DNA of 64,000 nt from Pseudomonas cichorii. GTDB lineage: Bacteria > Pseudomonadota > Gammaproteobacteria > Pseudomonadales > Pseudomonadaceae. Every line of letters starts with the position of its first letter. Position 1 is the stretch's first letter. Shown here one piece after another: positions 36,888-46,232 of this stretch. The notes below the pieces were generated by a model. That model saw only the letters and a list, made by a program, of their open reading frames with translations. It made no database searches and had not been told where the DNA came from. The position numbers were made by a program, and so were the translations under genes. The stretch lies in assembly GCF_015471405.1 (NCBI RefSeq), contig NZ_BLVZ01000003.1:248001-312000 (forward strand). The letters run 5' to 3'.

Positions 36888-38234
36888 TTGAGCACATCCA
36901 ATCCCGGGATAGCTGACCACAAGGATCCGGTCCTGAGTTCGGCCATATCCAAAGTCAAGCGCCACGTCCTGCCGCTTTTCGTCATCATGTTTATCGTCAA
37001 CTACATCGACCGGGTGAACATCGGCTTCGTGCGTTCGCACATGGAGCATGATCTGGGCATTGGTGCTGCGGCCTATGGCCTGGGTGCCGGCCTGTTCTTC
37101 ATCGGTTATGCGTTGTTCGAGGTACCGTCCAACCTGCTGCTGCAAAAAGTCGGCGCCCGAATCTGGCTGACACGCATCATGTTCACCTGGGGCATCGTCG
37201 CCTCCTGCATGGCGTTCATCCAGAACGAAACCCACTTCTATATCCTGCGTTTCCTGCTGGGCGTGGCCGAAGCCGGCTTCTTCCCGGGCGTGATCTACTA
37301 CTTCACGCGCTGGTTGCCGGGAGCCGAACGCGGCAAGGCCATTGCCATCTTCCTCAGCGGCTCGGCCATTGCTTCGCTGATTGCCGGCCCGCTGTCAGGC
37401 CTGCTGTTGCAGATCAGTGGCCTGGGCATGAAAGGCTGGCAGTGGATGTACTTCATCGAAGGCATGTTCTCGGTAGGGCTGTGCTTCTTTGTCTGGTTCT
37501 GGCTGGATTCCAAGCCTCACGACGCCAAGTGGCTGACCCGTGAAGAACAGGACGCCCTGGTCAAGGCCATCGACGACGAGCAACTGGCTCGCGAAGCGGC
37601 AACCCCCATCAAGCCGTCGCTGGGCAAGCTGCTCAAGGACAGCCAGATCATTCTGTTCTGCCTGATCTACTTCTTCATCCAGTTGACCATTTATGCAGCG
37701 ACCTTCTGGCTGCCCAGCATCATCAAGAAAATGGGTGACCTGAGCGATATCCAGGTCGGCTTCTTCAACTCGATCCCATGGTTGCTGTCGATCATCGGCA
37801 TGTACGCCTTCGCTTCACTGTCGGCCAAATGGAAAAACCAGCAGGCCTGGGTTGCCGCCGCCCTGCTGATCGCAGCCGCGGGGATGTTCCTGTCCACCAC
37901 CGGCAGCCCGATCTTTGCCTTTGTCGCCATCTGCTTCGCTGCACTGGGCTTCAAGTCGGCATCGTCACTGTTCTGGCCAATCCCGCAAGCCTATCTGGAT
38001 GCTCGGATCGCTGCGGCAGTCATCGCCCTGATCAACTCGGTGGGCAACCTGGGCGGCTTCGTGGCACCCACCACCTTCGGCATCCTTGAGCAGAACACAG
38101 GCTCGATTCAAGGCGGACTCTATGGCCTGACGGCAACTTCGATCATTGCCGCGATCATCGTCTTTGCCGCCCGCAACAAGCCCAAGCCTGGCGCCACACC
38201 GGTTGCCGCCGTCCAGACATCGACCAGCCATTGA
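36888..38234 (+). CDS. gudP: Glucarate/galactarate MFS transporter GudP
   Basis: A 448-residue twelve-helix permease of the anion:cation symporter family of the MFS. Typical segments are [33 protein letters not shown] and [23 protein letters not shown]. The start is TTG 36888, with GGGAGA 7 bases upstream. It precedes gudD by 37 bp, so the pair is an operon importing and dehydrating D-glucarate. Close relatives carry other acid sugars, but the neighbour settles the likely substrate. Confidence 0.88.
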   Translation: MSTSNPGIADHKDPVLSSAISKVKRHVLPLFVIMFIVNYIDRVNIGFVRSHMEHDLGIGAAAYGLGAGLFFIGYALFEVPSNLLLQKVGARIWLTRIMFTWGIVASCMAFIQNETHFYILRFLLGVAEAGFFPGVIYYFTRWLPGAERGKAIAIFLSGSAIASLIAGPLSGLLLQISGLGMKGWQWMYFIEGMFSVGLCFFVWFWLDSKPHDAKWLTREEQDALVKAIDDEQLAREAATPIKPSLGKLLKDSQIILFCLIYFFIQLTIYAATFWLPSIIKKMGDLSDIQVGFFNSIPWLLSIIGMYAFASLSAKWKNQQAWVAAALLIAAAGMFLSTTGSPIFAFVAICFAALGFKSASSLFWPIPQAYLDARIAAAVIALINSVGNLGGFVAPTTFGILEQNTGSIQGGLYGLTATSIIAAIIVFAARNKPKPGATPVAAVQTSTSH

Positions 38235-38271
38235 TCACTCGCCCGGACGAGCATTTTTACAGGATCAGACC

Positions 38272-39624
38272 ATGAACACTCAGAACGTACATACCGCCAG
38301 CAAAACCCCGGTCATCACCAGCCTGCAGGTCGTGCCGGTGGCCGGTCACGACGACATGCTGCTCAACCTCAGCGGCGCGCATGGCCCGTACTTCACCCGC
38401 AATATCGTGATTCTCAAGGACAACGCCGGTAATACAGGCGTTGGCGAAGTACCCGGCGGCGAGCGCATTCGCCAGACACTGGAGGACGCCCGCTCTCTGG
38501 TGGTCGGCAGCAGCATCGGCACTTATCAGAAGATTCTCAACAATGTGCGCCAGGCATTTGCCGAACGCGATTCGGGAGGCCGCGGCCAGCAGACCTTCGA
38601 CCTGCGCATTACCATTCACGCCGTCACGGCACTGGAGGCCGCGCTGCTGGACTTGCTCGGCCAGCATCTGGAAGTACCGGTTGCCGCCCTGCTGGGCGAA
38701 GGTCAGCAACGCGATGCCGTGGAAATGCTCGGTTACCTGTTTTATGTCGGCGACCAGCACCAGACCAACCTGCCCTACCGCAGTGAAGCGGATGCCGATA
38801 ACGACTGGTTCCGGGTCCGTCACGAGAAAGCACTGACTCCCGAAGCCGTGGTGCGCCTTGCAGAAGCCGCTCACAGCCGTTATGGCTTCCAGGACTTCAA
38901 GCTCAAGGGCGGCGTATTGCGCGGTGACGAGGAAATCGAAGCCGTGACCGCGCTGGCCGAGCGCTTCCCCGATGCGCGCATCACCCTGGACCCGAACGGG
39001 GCCTGGTCATTGAAAGAAGCGATTCGTCTGTGCCGCGACCAGCATCATGTGCTGGCCTATGCCGAAGACCCGTGCGGTGCTGAAAACGGCTTCTCCGGTC
39101 GTGAAGTCATGGCCGAGTTCCGCCGCGCCACGGGCCTGAAGACCGCCACCAACATGATCGCCACCGACTGGCGTGAAATGGGCCATGCGATCCAGTTGCA
39201 GTCCGTCGACATTCCGCTGGCCGACCCGCACTTCTGGACCATGCAAGGTTCGGTGCGCGTGGCCCAGATGTGCAACGAGTGGGGCCTGACCTGGGGCTCG
39301 CACTCCAACAACCACTTTGATATTTCACTGGCGATGTTCACCCATGTGGCTGCCGCTGCACCGGGCGATATCACCGCCATCGACACCCACTGGATCTGGC
39401 AGGACGGCCAGCGCTTGACCAAAGAGCCATTGCAGATCATCGGTGGCCATGTGCAGGTTCCGAAAAAACCGGGGCTGGGTATCGAGCTGGATGTGGACCA
39501 GCTCAACAAGGCTCACGAACTCTACAAAGGCATGGGCCTGGGCGCACGCAACGACGCAGTTGCCATGCAGTTCCTGATTCCGAACTGGGAGTTCAACAAC
39601 AAGCAGCCTTGCCTGGTGCGCTGA
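38272..39624 (+). CDS. gudD: Glucarate dehydratase GudD
   Basis: A 450-residue enolase-superfamily enzyme that dehydrates D-glucarate (and L-idarate) to 5-keto-4-deoxyglucarate. Catalytic and metal residues are visible: Lys210 and Lys212 in FKLKGG, Asp240 in LDPNGAW, Glu265 in AEDPCG, Asn294 and His344 in WGSHSNNH. All are offset by five from the E. coli numbering as I recall it. The start at 38272 has AGGA upstream and excludes the extended frame that overlaps gudP. Cotranscribed with gudP, ending at the terminator at 39672-39704. Confidence 0.95.
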   Translation: MNTQNVHTASKTPVITSLQVVPVAGHDDMLLNLSGAHGPYFTRNIVILKDNAGNTGVGEVPGGERIRQTLEDARSLVVGSSIGTYQKILNNVRQAFAERDSGGRGQQTFDLRITIHAVTALEAALLDLLGQHLEVPVAALLGEGQQRDAVEMLGYLFYVGDQHQTNLPYRSEADADNDWFRVRHEKALTPEAVVRLAEAAHSRYGFQDFKLKGGVLRGDEEIEAVTALAERFPDARITLDPNGAWSLKEAIRLCRDQHHVLAYAEDPCGAENGFSGREVMAEFRRATGLKTATNMIATDWREMGHAIQLQSVDIPLADPHFWTMQGSVRVAQMCNEWGLTWGSHSNNHFDISLAMFTHVAAAAPGDITAIDTHWIWQDGQRLTKEPLQIIGGHVQVPKKPGLGIELDVDQLNKAHELYKGMGLGARNDAVAMQFLIPNWEFNNKQPCLVR

Positions 39625-39671
39625 CCCCGTTATACCTGATCAACAGTCTTGCCCTCTCTACTCATGGCAAC

Positions 39672-39704
39672 CGGCGCGTAACCCCCTTACGCGCCGTTTT
39701 TTTT
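39672..39704 (+). terminator. Rho-independent terminator of gudP-gudD
   Basis: CGGCGCGTAA (39672-39681) pairs perfectly with TTACGCGCCG (39687-39696) over a 5-base loop, followed by eight U residues. Confidence 0.95.
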
Positions 39705-39758
39705 GCCCGGATCATGACGTGCTATGGTGTGTGCAACATTTTGTCGCGACTGACCGTC

Positions 39759-40412
39759 ATGTTGCATATCGCTCGTACTCACCCACGCCTGAGCCTGGCT
39801 ACGCTACTGGGCCTGACTGGCGGCATCGCTTCAGTCTTCCTCTATCCTCACGCCACCTTTACCAGCAATTGCCTGACCGGCTGGAACCTCGGCGTGTGGC
39901 TTTACCTGATCCTGATCTTCACTCACACCCTGCGCAGCAACGCCGAAGACGTCCAAAGAATCGCCATGATCGAGGACGAGAATGCCGGCGTGATCCTGAT
40001 GACCGTGAGCATTGCAGCCCTGGCCAGTCTGGCGGCCATTTTCCTCGAACTGGCTGGCAGCAAGGACATGACCAGCAACCAGCGCCTGCTGCATTACGCC
40101 TTTACCGGCATGACCATCGTGGGTTCCTGGCTGATGATCGGGGTGGTCTTCAGCCTGCATTACGCCCGCCTGTTCTATACATGGAAAGGCAAGGAGCCAG
40201 CCCTGCGCTTTGCCGATGGCGAAACCAGGCCCGATTACTGGGACTTCCTGTATTTTTCCTTCACCCTGAGCGTCGCCGTGCAAACCTCGGATGTAGGCGT
40301 AGCCAGCCGGAACATGCGCAGGATCGTCCTGGCCCAGAGCCTGATCGGCTTTGTGTTCAATACCGCGATCCTTGGGTTTTCCATCAACATCGCTGCCAGC
40401 CTGTTTGGCTGA
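39759..40412 (+). CDS. DUF1345 family membrane protein
   Basis: A 217-residue inner-membrane protein with about five hydrophobic segments. The segment [35 protein letters not shown] is typical of DUF1345. The function of the family is unknown. Start at 39759 ([13 protein letters not shown]) is a judgement: no good ribosome site is visible and an in-frame ATG at 39714 exists. It follows the gudD terminator and so is independently expressed. Confidence 0.8.
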   Translation: MLHIARTHPRLSLATLLGLTGGIASVFLYPHATFTSNCLTGWNLGVWLYLILIFTHTLRSNAEDVQRIAMIEDENAGVILMTVSIAALASLAAIFLELAGSKDMTSNQRLLHYAFTGMTIVGSWLMIGVVFSLHYARLFYTWKGKEPALRFADGETRPDYWDFLYFSFTLSVAVQTSDVGVASRNMRRIVLAQSLIGFVFNTAILGFSINIAASLFG

Positions 40413-40445
40413 CAAACTGAAAAACCAGGCCACTGGAGCCCCCGA

Positions 40446-41402
40446 ATGACAAAAACAACCATTGCAGTGCTCGATGACTGGCAAGACGTTGCTCGCGACG
40501 TTGTGGACTGGTCAGTGCTGGCGCCCATCGGCGAAGTGAGTTTTCTTCATGACTTCCCGGCCGACACCGCAACCATGGTGCAGCGCCTGCAGGGTTTCGA
40601 GATCATTTGCGTAATGCGCGAACGCACCTTGTTCGATGAAGCCCTGCTCAGCCAGTTGCCACGCCTCAAGCTGCTGGTGACCGGCGGCATGCGCAACGCC
40701 GCCATTGATATCAAGGCTGCGAAACGGCTGGGGATCGAAGTCTGCGGCACCGAAAGCTACAAGCATGCCGCACCGGAGCTGACCTGGGCGCTGATCATGG
40801 GCATCACCCGCAATCTGGTCGCGGAAGCCAATTCATTGCGCGAAGGCAAATGGCAAGTCGGCCTGGGCAGCGATCTGCATGGCAAGACATTGGGGATTCT
40901 GGGGCTGGGCAGCATCGGCAAGTGGATTGCCCGTTACGGGCAGGCATTCGGTATGAACGTCATAGCCTGGAGCCAGAACCTGACAGCCGAGGCAGCCGCC
41001 GAGTCGGGTGTCACTTATGTGAGCAAGCAGGAATTGTTCGAGCAGGCCGACGTGCTGTCCGTGCATCTGGTGCTCAGCGACCGCAGTCGTGGGCTGGTGG
41101 ATGCACAAGCCTTGGCCTGGATGAAGCCAAGTGCCTATATCGTCAACTCGTCGCGCGGCCCCATCATCGATGAAGCGGCGCTGATTGCAACTCTGCAAGA
41201 ACGCAGGATTGCCGGTGCGGCGCTGGACGTCTTCGATATCGAGCCATTGCTGGCCGAACATCCGTTCCGCAGGCTGGACAACGTATTGGCGACCCCGCAT
41301 ATCGGTTATGTCACCGAAAACAACTACCGGACCTTCTTCAGTCAGATGATTGAAGATATCCAGGCCTGGCATGCGGGCTCGCCAATTCGAGTGTTTGCCT
41401 GA
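40446..41402 (+). CDS. D-2-hydroxyacid dehydrogenase family protein
   Basis: A 318-residue NAD-dependent D-2-hydroxyacid dehydrogenase of the SerA/GyaR fold. The nucleotide-binding motif GLGSIG is at residues 153-158. The catalytic triad is Arg237 (NSSRGP), Glu266 (DIEPL) and His285 (TPHIGY). GGAG lies 7-8 bases before the ATG. The substrate (glyoxylate, hydroxypyruvate, phosphoglycerate or another 2-keto acid) cannot be assigned. It is 33 bp after the DUF1345 gene and may be cotranscribed. Confidence 0.88.
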   Translation: MTKTTIAVLDDWQDVARDVVDWSVLAPIGEVSFLHDFPADTATMVQRLQGFEIICVMRERTLFDEALLSQLPRLKLLVTGGMRNAAIDIKAAKRLGIEVCGTESYKHAAPELTWALIMGITRNLVAEANSLREGKWQVGLGSDLHGKTLGILGLGSIGKWIARYGQAFGMNVIAWSQNLTAEAAAESGVTYVSKQELFEQADVLSVHLVLSDRSRGLVDAQALAWMKPSAYIVNSSRGPIIDEAALIATLQERRIAGAALDVFDIEPLLAEHPFRRLDNVLATPHIGYVTENNYRTFFSQMIEDIQAWHAGSPIRVFA

Positions 41403-41410
41403 CGTAAAGG

Positions 41411-41442
41411 GAAGCCTTCGCGAGCAGGCTCGCGAAGACTTC
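41411..41442. repeat. REP-like hairpin between convergent genes
   Basis: A palindrome with CTTCGCGAG/CTCGCGAAG arms around a CAGG loop, extended by GAAG/CTTC at the outside. It is a different sequence from families A and B but a common Pseudomonas REP type. It probably ends the dehydrogenase and TonB-receptor transcripts. Confidence 0.75.
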
Positions 41443-41447
41443 ATGCC

Positions 41448-43574
41448 TTACAAGCTGTAGGAAATACCGGCCTGCACAGTGCGCGGTGCGCCTGGGTAAG
41501 CGAAGGCATTGCCCCAAGCCCCTTCTTCAAACTCCTTGTTGAAGAGGTTTTTCACATCAAGATTCAGCTTCACACGATCGTTGACCTTGTAGTAGCTGAG
41601 CAGGTCGAAAACCGTGTAGCTGTCCATATCAAACGACTCGTTGACCGTCCGCCCTTCACGCTGAGCCACATAACGACCACCGGCACCAACACCCAGGCCT
41701 TTGAAGAAGCCGTCCTGGAACTCATAGACGTTCAACAGGCTGAAGCTCTGCTCCGGGATATTCGCCAGACGAGTGCCTTTTCTGAGCGAGTTGTCCTTGG
41801 TGACTTCGGCATCCACGTAGGCATAGTTACCCATCAGACGCCACTCGGGAGTCAGGTTGCCGACCACGTTCAGGTCGAAACCTCGGCTACGCACCTCACC
41901 CGCTGCAACACTGAAGTTCGGATCAACCGGATCGCTGGTCAGGACGTTTTTCTTGTCGATCTGATAGACAGCGGCATCGACGTTCAACTGACGATCAAGC
42001 GCCTGCCACTTCACACCAACTTCATAGGACTTGCCTTCTTCAGCCTTGAAACCACCGCCCAGGCGACTCGCACCGGTGTTTGGTTTGAAGGAACGCGCCG
42101 TGTTGGCGTAGACCGCGACCGTGTCGGTCAGGTCGTAGACCAGGCCCAGACGAGGAGTGACCGCGTTGTCGGCCTTGGTGAAGTCTTCGGTATCGGAGAC
42201 ATAAGAATCATAGTCGTGCTCGAAACGCTCGAAGCGGGCACCGGCCAGCAATTTCAAACGCTCGGTCAGCGCAACCTGATCCTGCAGGAACGCGGCGTAG
42301 GTCTTGAGGTTTTCCTTGTCATGGGTCGTGGTGCGGGTCAACGCCGGACGTGCCTGACCGTAGACCGGGTCGTAGATATCGATGGTGTAGACGTTCGCAC
42401 CTGCCGCGGAGCGCTGGATGATGGACTTGTAGTCATAATCCTCATATTCCACGCCAGCCAACAGTGTGTGGTCGAAGCCACCGGCAGTGAAGTTGCCCGT
42501 CACGTTGAACTGCAGGTCGCGGTCGGTCCACTCCAGCTTGCGATAGTTGTAGTTACGCCCCAGGGTACGTCCATCGGCCCCCATGCCATTGGCCTCGACT
42601 GCATCGCCCTGCATGGTGCCATCAAGCAGTTGGAAACCACCGCCCAGCTTCCAGTTGTCGTTGAGGTCATGCTCGAAACGCACCTGCGCCATGCTGGTGT
42701 CGGTGTGCAGCTTGCCCGCGTCCTTTTCGCCGAAGAACGAGTCACGCGAAGCCGTGCGCGTCTGGTTGGTATAGCGTGTCAGACCACGGTCGAGGGGCGC
42801 ATTGTTGCGCATGAAATCACCCTCGAAGATGATGCGGGTCGCGTCGTTGACCTGCCAGCTCAAGACCGGCGCAATACCGTAACGCTCGGTTTCAACGTGA
42901 TCGCGGAAGGTATCGCCACCCTCGCCCACCACGTTCAGGCGATAGGCAAAGCGGCCTTCGTCATCCAGCGGGCCGGTAGCATCGAGAGTGCCGCGCTTCA
43001 TGCCCTGATCGTTGATCTGGGTGCCCAGGGTAACGGCTCTTTCCGCCAGCGGCTGCTTGGACACCACGTTGAAAGTACCGCCGGGATCGCCACGGCCATA
43101 CAGTGTGGTCGCCGGGCCGCGCAGAACTTCAAGACGCTCGATGGTGTTGGCATCGGGCATGCTCGGATAGCCGCGGTTGATCGGGAAGCCATTGCGGTAG
43201 AACTCACCGGTGGTAAAACCACGCACGGTGAAGGTCGTCAGTCCCTGCGCGCCGAAGTTGTTGGCACGGCCCACGCCACCGGCGTAGTCGAGCGCATCCT
43301 GCAGGCGTATCGCGCCGATGTCTTCCACCGCTTCGCGGGTGACAACGCTGACCGACTGCGGCGTTTCGTGCAAAGAGGTGTCAGTACGAGTGGCACTGGC
43401 AGAACGGGTCGCACGATAGCCCTGGACCGGGCCTGTCGCTTGCTCGGTGTCGGCAGCGCCCTGGATGTCGATATTCTGCAACTCGATCGACGCTTTATCG
43501 GCAGTAACCGGATCAGCCCAGGCAGCCTGGCTGATGGCTTGAATGACGCAGAGAGAAACTAAAGTACGACGCAT
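41448..43574 (-). CDS. TonB-dependent siderophore receptor
   Basis: A 708-residue outer-membrane receptor. Signal peptide at residues 1-20 (cleavage near AAWA), then a plug domain (TPQSVSVVTREAVEDIGAIRLQDALDYAGGV ... IERLEVLRGPATTLYGRGDPGGTFNVVSK) and a 22-strand barrel ending in the aromatic strand VQAGISYSL. There is no N-terminal signalling (STN) domain, so it does not drive its own sigma factor. It belongs to the FhuA/FoxA-like hydroxamate branch by general look, but the ligand is uncertain. A Fur-box candidate lies at 43639-43657. Confidence 0.9.
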   Translation of the reverse strand: MRRTLVSLCVIQAISQAAWADPVTADKASIELQNIDIQGAADTEQATGPVQGYRATRSASATRTDTSLHETPQSVSVVTREAVEDIGAIRLQDALDYAGGVGRANNFGAQGLTTFTVRGFTTGEFYRNGFPINRGYPSMPDANTIERLEVLRGPATTLYGRGDPGGTFNVVSKQPLAERAVTLGTQINDQGMKRGTLDATGPLDDEGRFAYRLNVVGEGGDTFRDHVETERYGIAPVLSWQVNDATRIIFEGDFMRNNAPLDRGLTRYTNQTRTASRDSFFGEKDAGKLHTDTSMAQVRFEHDLNDNWKLGGGFQLLDGTMQGDAVEANGMGADGRTLGRNYNYRKLEWTDRDLQFNVTGNFTAGGFDHTLLAGVEYEDYDYKSIIQRSAAGANVYTIDIYDPVYGQARPALTRTTTHDKENLKTYAAFLQDQVALTERLKLLAGARFERFEHDYDSYVSDTEDFTKADNAVTPRLGLVYDLTDTVAVYANTARSFKPNTGASRLGGGFKAEEGKSYEVGVKWQALDRQLNVDAAVYQIDKKNVLTSDPVDPNFSVAAGEVRSRGFDLNVVGNLTPEWRLMGNYAYVDAEVTKDNSLRKGTRLANIPEQSFSLLNVYEFQDGFFKGLGVGAGGRYVAQREGRTVNESFDMDSYTVFDLLSYYKVNDRVKLNLDVKNLFNKEFEEGAWGNAFAYPGAPRTVQAGISYSL

Positions 43575-43638
43575 GAACGTGTATATCCCCGATGAAAACC
43601 AGGCCTTCATAGGACCCGGCAGGTTTTTTTGCGCGAAT

Positions 43639-43657
43639 AGTACAGATTCTCATTAGT
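43639..43657 (-). promoter_or_regulatory. Fur-box candidate upstream of the TonB receptor
   Basis: On the minus strand the 19-mer contains ATGAGAATC in the centre and matches the 19-bp Fur consensus at about 12 positions. It is about 65 bp upstream of the start codon, in AT-rich sequence, suggesting iron repression. Confidence 0.55.
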
Positions 43658-43769
43658 ACTTGATACAAATTGCTAATAAATAAAAATGGACAGCAGCGCA
43701 CCTTTCGCAAAGGCAGCGGGAAAGAGGCAAACTGTCGGCCTGCACACGTCCGATCAGGAGCCACCCCAA

Positions 43770-44435
43770 ATGCCACTTTCCCAACTGCCCGCTGCTCCCA
43801 ACTGCGCCCTGCTGGTCATCGACATGCAATATGACTTCATGCCCGGCGGCCGACTGGCAGTACCCGACGGCGAGGCAGTTCTGCCCTTGATCAACCGACT
43901 GGGCGAACGCTTCACACGGGTGATCCTCACGCAGGACTGGCACCCGGCCGGTCATATTTCCTTTGCCTCCAGCCATCCGGGCTGCACGCCTTTCGAGAGC
44001 ATCACCCTGCCCTACGGCCCTCAGACGTTATGGCCGGATCATTGCGTGCAAGGCAGCCAGGGATCGCAATTGCATGCCGACCTGAACCTGCCGCATGCGC
44101 AGTTGATCGTGCGCAAGGGCTTCAATGCGCACATCGACAGTTACTCCGCATTCATGGAAGCGGATCGCAGCACCACGACCGGGCTGGCCGGTTACCTGAA
44201 GGAGCGCGGCATCGACACGCTGTTCGTGGTCGGCCTGGCGCTGGATTTCTGCGTTTCGTGGTCGGCGCAGGACGCCCGCAAGGCAGGCTTCACCACCTAT
44301 GTGATCGAGGACGCCTGCCGCGCCATCGATATGAACGGGTCGCTGGAAAATGCCTGGCAGGCGATGCTGGCGAGCGGGGTAAATCGGGTGCAGAGCAATG
44401 TGTTTCTGGAGCGTGCAAGCGGCCTTCGCGAATGA
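43770..44435 (+). CDS. pncA: Nicotinamidase PncA
   Basis: A 221-residue isochorismatase-fold amidase that converts nicotinamide to nicotinate in NAD salvage. Catalytic triad: Asp18 (VIDMQ), Lys116 (VRKGF), Cys161 (DFCVSW). Metal ligands: Asp56, His58 (QDWHP) and His91 (WPDHCVQG). Start at 43770 with AGGAG 9 bases upstream. The stop codon TGA lies in a family A REP element (44425-44447), so the last residues are encoded by the repeat. Confidence 0.93.
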   Translation: MPLSQLPAAPNCALLVIDMQYDFMPGGRLAVPDGEAVLPLINRLGERFTRVILTQDWHPAGHISFASSHPGCTPFESITLPYGPQTLWPDHCVQGSQGSQLHADLNLPHAQLIVRKGFNAHIDSYSAFMEADRSTTTGLAGYLKERGIDTLFVVGLALDFCVSWSAQDARKAGFTTYVIEDACRAIDMNGSLENAWQAMLASGVNRVQSNVFLERASGLRE

Positions 44436-44447
44436 ATTCGCCCCTAC
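44425..44447. repeat. REP element, family A (single copy)
   Basis: One family A copy, in the orientation opposite to that at 393-415, with one base change. It encodes the final residues and stop codon of pncA. Confidence 0.8.
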
Positions 44448-44522
44448 CTGGAAACAGGCGAACGAACGACCGCTGGTCCGTGTCTGAACCAACAGCCCCT
44501 CATGCGCAGGAAGTTGAGTTCC

Positions 44523-45437
44523 ATGGACCAGTCCCCAGACGGCAAGACCCCAGGCTTGTCAGCCGAAGAACAACGCGAAATCGATGAAAACCAGCCGCCT
44601 CGTGCGGCGGTCCTGCATGAAACCATTCGCATCCAGGGCGACCATGAACTTGAGCGCAGTGCTGCGGCCCTGTGGTGGTCGGCGTTTGCGGCAGGCCTGA
44701 CCATGGGGCTGTCGCTGATGGCCATGGGGCTTTTCAAGTCGCGGCTGGCGGATGTGGAAGCCAGCCATGTCATCGCCAGCCTCGGTTATTCGGCAGGCTT
44801 TCTGGCCGTGATCCTCGCTCGCCAGCAACTGTTCACGGAAAACACCCTTACCGCCGTACTGCCGGTCATGAGCAAGCTGACCCTTGGCAATGTCGCCAGA
44901 CTGCTGCGGCTATGGACCATCGTCCTGGCGGGTAATCTGGCCGGTACCTTGCTGGTGGCCTACGTGATGCTGCATTTGCCGATTTTCGATGGCAAAACCG
45001 ATCAGGCGTTTCTGGAGATCGGGCGCAAGATCATGGAAAACGACGTCAATCAGATGTTCTCCAAAGGCATCGTCTCCGGCTGGATGATTGCGACCATGGT
45101 CTGGATGATCGCCTCCATGGAGAACGCTAAGATAGCCATCATTGTGATGATCACTTACCTGATGGCCCTGGGTGATTTCACCCATATCGTCGTCGGCTCC
45201 GCAGAAGTCTCCTATCTGGTATTTGCAGGCGAAATTGCCTGGAAAGATTTCTGGCTGGTCTTCGCCGGCCCTACCCTGGCCGGCAATATCATCGGCGGCA
45301 GTTTCATTTTCGGACTGCTCAGCCATGCGCAGATCCGCAGTGAAAAGGACACGACGGCCAAATGGGAACGTGATCGCAAGAAACGCCAGGCCGAAGCCCT
45401 GGCCCGCAAAGAACAAAAGCGTACTGAAAGTACGTAG
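44523..45437 (+). CDS. Formate/nitrite transporter (FNT) family protein, YfdC-like
   Basis: A 304-residue inner-membrane protein. A polar N-terminus of about 50 residues precedes six hydrophobic segments of the FNT channel fold; FAAGLTMGLSLMA and FAGPTLAGNIIGGSFIFG are family segments. The C-terminus is charged (about 30 residues). The start at 44523 has AGGAAG 9 bases upstream. The closest E. coli relative is YfdC, with undefined substrate; formate or nitrite should not be assumed. It is a single gene downstream of pncA. Confidence 0.82.
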   Translation: MDQSPDGKTPGLSAEEQREIDENQPPRAAVLHETIRIQGDHELERSAAALWWSAFAAGLTMGLSLMAMGLFKSRLADVEASHVIASLGYSAGFLAVILARQQLFTENTLTAVLPVMSKLTLGNVARLLRLWTIVLAGNLAGTLLVAYVMLHLPIFDGKTDQAFLEIGRKIMENDVNQMFSKGIVSGWMIATMVWMIASMENAKIAIIVMITYLMALGDFTHIVVGSAEVSYLVFAGEIAWKDFWLVFAGPTLAGNIIGGSFIFGLLSHAQIRSEKDTTAKWERDRKKRQAEALARKEQKRTEST

Positions 45438-45548
45438 CCCGGCAACAGCAGATAACGACAATTGAAAGCTTCTTAAACTTTTATTCAGCAAACACCCGGG
45501 CATTAATAGGCAAACTACGGTTTTCCCGTATTTATTCAGGCAAAGATC

Positions 45549-46232
45549 ATGACCAGAATCCTGGCAATCGAAGACGATGCTGTCACCGCAAGGGAAATCG
45601 TTGCGGAACTCAGCAGCCATGGCCTTGAAGTGGACTGGGTGGATAACGGTCGTGACGGATTCGCGCGGGCCGCGAGCGGCGACTATGACCTCATCACGCT
45701 GGATCGCATGCTGCCGGAAATGGACGGTCTGAGTATCGTCACCAACCTGCGCGCCCAGGGGATTGCCACCCCGATCCTGATGATCAGCGCGCTGTCGGAT
45801 GTGGACGAGCGCGTGCGCGGCCTGCGGGCCGGGGGCGATGACTACCTGCCAAAACCTTTCGCCTCCGATGAAATGGCAGCGCGGGTCGAAGTATTGCTGC
45901 GCCGCAGCAATCCTGTGGCGGCAGCCAAGACCGTGTTGCAGGTCGCAGACCTTGAATTGAACCTGATCAGCCGTGAAGCCTGCCGGGGCGGCAAGCCGCT
46001 CACCCTGCTGCCTACCGAATACAAACTGCTGGAGTTTCTCATGCGCAACAGCGGGCAGATCATCACCCGCATGATGATTTTCCAGGAAGTCTGGGGTTAT
46101 CACTTCGATCCGGGCACCAACCTGATCGATGTGCATATCGGCCGCCTGCGCAAGAAGATCGACCCGCCCGGCAACATACCGCTGATCCAGACTGTTCGGG
46201 GCTCCGGCTATGTCATTGCCGAACCCGTCTAA
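45549..46232 (+). CDS. OmpR/PhoB-family response regulator
   Basis: A 227-residue response regulator: receiver domain with phosphoacceptor Asp52 (ITLDRMLPEMDG), acidic pocket at residues 9-10 and Lys in LPKPF, then a winged-helix output domain (NLIDVHIGRLRKKIDPP ... TVRGSGYVI). Its 3' end overlaps the downstream histidine kinase by 23 bp, so the two form a two-component system. The signal is unknown. Confidence 0.92.
   Translation: MTRILAIEDDAVTAREIVAELSSHGLEVDWVDNGRDGFARAASGDYDLITLDRMLPEMDGLSIVTNLRAQGIATPILMISALSDVDERVRGLRAGGDDYLPKPFASDEMAARVEVLLRRSNPVAAAKTVLQVADLELNLISREACRGGKPLTLLPTEYKLLEFLMRNSGQIITRMMIFQEVWGYHFDPGTNLIDVHIGRLRKKIDPPGNIPLIQTVRGSGYVIAEPV

Noticed and set aside
43639..43679. 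A second, overlapping Fur box in the AT-rich TonB-receptor upstream region
   Set aside because: The match falls to background level once the first site is removed, so only one candidate is reported.
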